DNA from: JABDII01 sp963815325
Lineage (GTDB): Bacteria; Gemmatimonadota; Gemmatimonadetes; Gemmatimonadales; GWC2-71-9
DNA: 64,000 nucleotides
Assembly: GCA_963815325.1 (NCBI GenBank)
Contig: CAWFGG010000011.1
Coordinates: 62,001-126,000 of the forward strand
Direction: 5' to 3'
Made by a program: the position numbers and the translations under genes. The notes under the pieces were generated by a model, which was not told the DNA's origin, searched no databases, and worked only from the letters and a program-made list of their open reading frames with translations. Positions within the stretch are counted from its first letter, which is position 1. The number at the start of each line of letters is the position of its first letter. This document shows, piece by piece, positions 60,744-64,000 of this stretch.

Positions 60744-62735
60744 GTGTCTGTACGCTGCCCGGCATGTCTCTCCGAGTTCCGCCGTTCCGAAGGCCTTCTG
60801 GAGTGCAGCCGGTGCGCCCGACAGTTCCGAGTAGACGACGGAATCCCAAGGTTGTCGAAGAGTCCTTCCTCCTACTATGCCTTTGCAGGAATAGAGCAAT
60901 CGGAATTTCAAGAACTCTTAGGATCCATCGATCGCGAAGGGTTCCAGACGGCCGTCCACCGATTCTTTCGGGACTTCGCCACCGACCGTGCCGAAGCGTT
61001 CTATCGGAACACCTTCGCCCGAGAACGAGCGGCGTGGAAATTCGCGCTGTCGCTACCGGAGGGGGCCACCGCGCTCGACTTGGGCTCGGGCGCCGGCGCG
61101 ATTTCCATGGCATTGGCCCAGCATTGCCAGAGCGTCTTCGCCTGTGACATCACCCAGGAAAGGCTGTCGTTCTTGAAACGCTGGGCAGCCTACGAGTCTG
61201 CGGACAACATCACGTGCGTATGTGGTGGAGACACCGATCGCCTTCCCTTCAGCACTGACTTCTGCGATGTGATCGTCCTCAATGGTGTGCTAGAATGGGT
61301 GCCGGCCAGCAAGCCCGGAAACCCCCGACAGTGTCAGATTGATTTTCTTCGGGAAGTTCGCCGGGTCCTGAAGCCCTCAGGACAGCTCTATGTTGGAATC
61401 GAGAATCGAATCGGCTACCCGTATTTCTTCGGGAGAAAAGAAGACCATACGGGGATACTGTTTCTGTCGCTTCTGCCCCGTCCGATCGCCCGTGTCGTCC
61501 ACCGCATCAAACGTCAGTCTGAGTTTCGCACGTATACCCATTCACCTCAAGGGTTGGCGAACCTGTTGCACACCACCGGTTTCGCCCACGTCACAGCCTA
61601 TTGCCCGTTCCCGGATTATCGCCATTTCTCAGAACTGGTTCCTCTGGACGGGCAAACCCGGGTAACTCCACCCGTGCGAGCACGTCGGATCTCGACACTG
61701 GCACACCGGGTAGCCTCTCATCCAATCCTCCTGCGCCATGTGAGCCCGTCGTTGGCGGTGGTTGCGGGGAATACGAATGGCCAAATTCTCCTTCATGATG
61801 TCGCGGATGCCCTCGCACTCGCCGTCGACTCAGCATCAGCTAGCCCCTTTCTGGTCTCGCCAACCGGCATGGTCGTTTGGCGGGCACGGCACCGCGACGG
61901 CACACCGGTCATTGTGCGCCTCCCCATCTCGCCAGGAGGCCGGGCACGGTGCGAGGACAACTTCCGGGCCCTCAGCAGAATCCACACCCAACCAGGGATC
62001 AGCGCGTCGACTCGTCGACATGTCCCATTGCCGCTTGGTCAAGTGGAAGTCAAGGGACAGTTCGCCACGGCGGAGTCCTTGCTCCCCGGACGGCAGGTGA
62101 GCGTGGCAGACCTCAGGACGATTTCAACGGTGTGGCCCACTCTCGTTGACCTCATCGAGAATCTCGGGCACCTCGAACGACTGGAGGCGGGTGACAACGC
62201 CGCTGACGTTCCCACAGCAATCGAGCGATGGGTGGCAGCGCTCGAAGCCGCGTTACCGACCACGGAGGAGGGGCACGGCCGGCGGGATATAGTCAGGAGA
62301 GCTGCGAACGTGCTTCTCGAGTTTGCCCCGTCTCCGCAATTCGCTCACGGCAACTGCACCGTCGAGAACATTGTCGTCGATGAACGCGCGGGGCTCTTGG
62401 GACTGTACGACTGGGACCTTTCCCGGTGGGGGATGTTTCCGCTGATTGACTTGCTCGAGTTTGGCCTCGCGACCCGGCAGAAGGACGGCGAGGACGGGGA
62501 TTCCTTCTTGCGCCCGGTGATCCCCGAGTGCCATCCCACGATCGAGCGACTGGCCAGCCTCAAAGGGCTCCCCAGCAACTACCTCCAGATTCTCGAGGCG
62601 GCGTTCCTGTTGCGGATGGCCGCGTTGAAGGTTCTGCCACATTACGTCGGGCCGGAACGTTATCGGGCGGTCCTGCAGATCATTGATGTGTTGGCGCGTC
62701 ACATGCGCCGCGTCGGATTGGCAGACATCACGTAG
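60744..62735 (+). CDS. Tri-domain protein: zinc ribbon, SAM methyltransferase and kinase-like (APH) domain
   Basis: A 663-residue protein. Residues 1-35 are a Trm112-like zinc ribbon: C5-x2-C8 and C21-x2-C24. Residues about 60-300 are a class I methyltransferase with motif I LDLGSGAGA (111-119), ACDIT (motif II) and VLNGVLEWVP (motif IV). Residues about 380-650 resemble aminoglycoside phosphotransferase-like kinases: HGNCTVENIVVDE (H535, then Asn537 at the usual catalytic Asp) and LYDWDLSRWG (D556, D558). The catalytic Asp-to-Asn change suggests a pseudokinase or altered chemistry. GTG 60744 has GGAGG 8 bases upstream. Base composition is lower in GC than the flanking operon and the gene is opposite to it, pointing to insertion. 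Similar fusions occur in surface-polysaccharide or lipid gene clusters (recollection). Confidence 0.7.
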   Translation: MSVRCPACLSEFRRSEGLLECSRCARQFRVDDGIPRLSKSPSSYYAFAGIEQSEFQELLGSIDREGFQTAVHRFFRDFATDRAEAFYRNTFARERAAWKFALSLPEGATALDLGSGAGAISMALAQHCQSVFACDITQERLSFLKRWAAYESADNITCVCGGDTDRLPFSTDFCDVIVLNGVLEWVPASKPGNPRQCQIDFLREVRRVLKPSGQLYVGIENRIGYPYFFGRKEDHTGILFLSLLPRPIARVVHRIKRQSEFRTYTHSPQGLANLLHTTGFAHVTAYCPFPDYRHFSELVPLDGQTRVTPPVRARRISTLAHRVASHPILLRHVSPSLAVVAGNTNGQILLHDVADALALAVDSASASPFLVSPTGMVVWRARHRDGTPVIVRLPISPGGRARCEDNFRALSRIHTQPGISASTRRHVPLPLGQVEVKGQFATAESLLPGRQVSVADLRTISTVWPTLVDLIENLGHLERLEAGDNAADVPTAIERWVAALEAALPTTEEGHGRRDIVRRAANVLLEFAPSPQFAHGNCTVENIVVDERAGLLGLYDWDLSRWGMFPLIDLLEFGLATRQKDGEDGDSFLRPVIPECHPTIERLASLKGLPSNYLQILEAAFLLRMAALKVLPHYVGPERYRAVLQIIDVLARHMRRVGLADIT

Positions 62736-62770
62736 TCGCGACAGCGGCCGGCTGCCGATTACATCCGGCG

Positions 62771-64000
62771 TCAACTCCCCGTGCCTCCCAACATCATCGC
62801 CCCCACTTCGTCACGGCTTGCGTGCGGCGGGACTTCGGTCACGGTTCCATCGGCGACGACCAGCACCCGGTTGGCGATCTGGAGCACCTCGTCGAGGTCA
62901 CTCGAATAGAATAGCACGGCGGCACCCGCTTGGGCCGCCACGCGGAGCCTGGCCTCCACGGCCTGGGCCGCCCGGATATCGAGGCCTCGGGTTGGGTTCT
63001 CCGCCACCAACACCGCCGGCTCTTGCTCGAGCGCCCGCGCGATCACCAGTCGTTGTTGGTTGCCTCCACTGAGACTGGCCGCCGGAACCCCGGGACCCGG
63101 TGCGTCCAGCTCGAAGTTCCGCAGAATATCGGCGGCGCCTTCTCGGGCGGTACGCCAGTCGATGCGTCTGAATCGGCGCCCGCGAACCCACGGCGCACTG
63201 CGATCGAGGCCGAGCACCAGGTTCTCCGTCAGGGAGAACTCGGGAATGAGGCCCTCGGTCGTCCGATCTTCAGGCACGAATCCAACCGGCCCTGTGACAT
63301 CCAAGCGGCCGCGCAACGGCGGCAGCAACCCCACGACTGCACGCATGAGTTCCCGCTGTCCGTTGCCCTCGACCGCTGCGATACCGACGATCTCACCCGC
63401 TCGCACGGAAAAGGTGGCCTGCAGCAGAGCGGTTCCTCCCCGCCCGTCCCGCGCCACATCGAGCGCCTCCGCCCGAATGCGCACCGCGCCTGGCGCCGCG
63501 GCCGGCGCCGGCCGTGACTCGGGCAATCGGCCACCGATCATGTAACGCAGCACGCTGTCGGCGTCGACCTCCGCTGTCGGGCCCGAGAAGGTGACTTGCC
63601 CACGCCTGAGCACGGTGACGGTGTCGGCGGTCGCCATCGCTTCGCGCAGTTTATGGGTGATCAACACCGCCGAGCCACCGCGCTCGGTGAATCGGCGAAC
63701 CACGCGGAGCAGCTCGGCCGCTTCGGCTGGGGCGAGAACCGCGGTCGGTTCGTCCAGCAGCAGAATGCGCACGTCGGTGGCCAGCGCCTTGACGATCTCG
63801 AGTCGCTGCTTGAGTGCGACAGGGAGCGTCCAGGCAGGTGCGTCCGGGTCCAGCGCCAGACCGACGCGTCGAAAGACGGCATCGACGCGGTTGGCCAGCT
63901 GTCTTGGCTTGGGACTCCAGCCGGCTGCCAGAGCAATGTTCTCGGCCACGCTGAGCGCGGGAACCGAGGTGAAGTGCTGGTGGACCATACCGATGCCGAG
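62771..64000 (-). CDS. ABC transporter ATP-binding protein with two ATPase domains (NupO-like), partial
   Basis: The first 410 codons seen here are C-terminal to Walker A of the first domain, which lies beyond base 64000. Present: Q-loop VHQHFTS, first signature LPVALKQRLEI (degenerate, usual in this family), Walker B ILLLDEPTAVL; second domain with GNGQRELMRAVVGLL, signature LSGGNQQRL and Walker B VLVAENPTRGLD. The Asn-Pro-Thr-Arg-Gly ending is typical of the BmpA/Nup ATPase. Together with the two permeases downstream it would power nucleoside uptake. Confidence 0.92.
   Translation of the reverse strand, partial: LGIGMVHQHFTSVPALSVAENIALAAGWSPKPRQLANRVDAVFRRVGLALDPDAPAWTLPVALKQRLEIVKALATDVRILLLDEPTAVLAPAEAAELLRVVRRFTERGGSAVLITHKLREAMATADTVTVLRRGQVTFSGPTAEVDADSVLRYMIGGRLPESRPAPAAAPGAVRIRAEALDVARDGRGGTALLQATFSVRAGEIVGIAAVEGNGQRELMRAVVGLLPPLRGRLDVTGPVGFVPEDRTTEGLIPEFSLTENLVLGLDRSAPWVRGRRFRRIDWRTAREGAADILRNFELDAPGPGVPAASLSGGNQQRLVIARALEQEPAVLVAENPTRGLDIRAAQAVEARLRVAAQAGAAVLFYSSDLDEVLQIANRVLVVADGTVTEVPPHASRDEVGAMMLGGTGS

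Overview
The window is a 64-kb piece of a GC-rich bacterial chromosome. It is dense with short, often overlapping (ATGA/GTGA) gene runs and has no rRNA, tRNA, phage, IS element or CRISPR array that I can see. Gene content and style point to Gemmatimonadota or a relative such as Acidobacteriota: an ECF sigma factor directly followed by a membrane Ser/Thr kinase with TPR repeats, many small lipoproteins, DinB/DUF1801/DUF2277/DUF1579 genes, and MXAN-like envelope proteins. This placement is inference from gene style, with no marker gene behind it. The cell is Gram-negative in architecture (an outer-membrane barrel protein, lipoproteins, an LPS-type glycosyltransferase).

Layout. 1-2.1 kb: 3' part of a DEAD-box helicase, a structured intergenic stretch, then a two-helix membrane module and a frameshifted beta-carbonic anhydrase. 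2.1-10.7 kb: single housekeeping and accessory genes (DUF1579, GNAT, DinB, HD phosphohydrolase, LemA + DUF2207 pair, cupredoxin-like lipoprotein, AlkD-like glycosylase). 10.7-16.5 kb: secreted proteins and the ECF sigma/Ser-Thr kinase pair. 16.5-25.5 kb: small stress or detoxification genes (pirin, heme oxygenase with an overlapping 36-aa membrane peptide, arginase-family hydrolase, VOC, AlkZ/YcaQ glycosylase, TerB, PPOX). 25.5-29.9 kb (minus strand): a three-gene 2-oxoacid:ferredoxin oxidoreductase in which the gamma subunit is fused to a GltD-like NADPH/FAD module and a ferredoxin. 30-34.8 kb: VOC, glycosyltransferase, and an EamA / lipoprotein / DDAH overlapping run. 34.8-38.7 kb (minus): three-subunit molybdenum hydroxylase of the 4-hydroxybenzoyl-CoA reductase type, followed at 38.8-39.4 kb by mazEF with a palindromic operator. 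39.5-43.2 kb: outer-membrane barrel plus metal ABC binding protein and permease, without an ATPase. 43.2-47 kb: M1 peptidase and a triple-GAF protein. 47.1-50.4 kb: copper operon copZ / anchored cupredoxin / copA / csoR. 50.4-53.9 kb (minus): LOG protein, deoxyhypusine-synthase-like enzyme, MFS transporter. 54-58.3 kb: operon with NDH-2, QueG, DUF4112, PlsC-type acyltransferase and a lipoprotein cytochrome c. 58.3-64 kb (minus): BmpA/Nup-type nucleoside ABC transporter, split by an opposite-strand, lower-GC gene encoding a zinc-ribbon/methyltransferase/kinase-like protein.

Four breaks in conserved genes (two in the carbonic anhydrase, one in DUF2207, one in DUF962) are all one-base losses in short homopolymers. 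This looks more like a sequencing or assembly error pattern than gene decay, and it should temper any claim of pseudogenes or fusions here. The most interesting biology is the redox block: the NADPH-linked 2-oxoacid oxidoreductase fusion, the 4Fe-4S-loop molybdenum enzyme with an apparent Glu-to-Gln change at the usual catalytic base, and the tri-domain gene that splits the nucleoside transporter.
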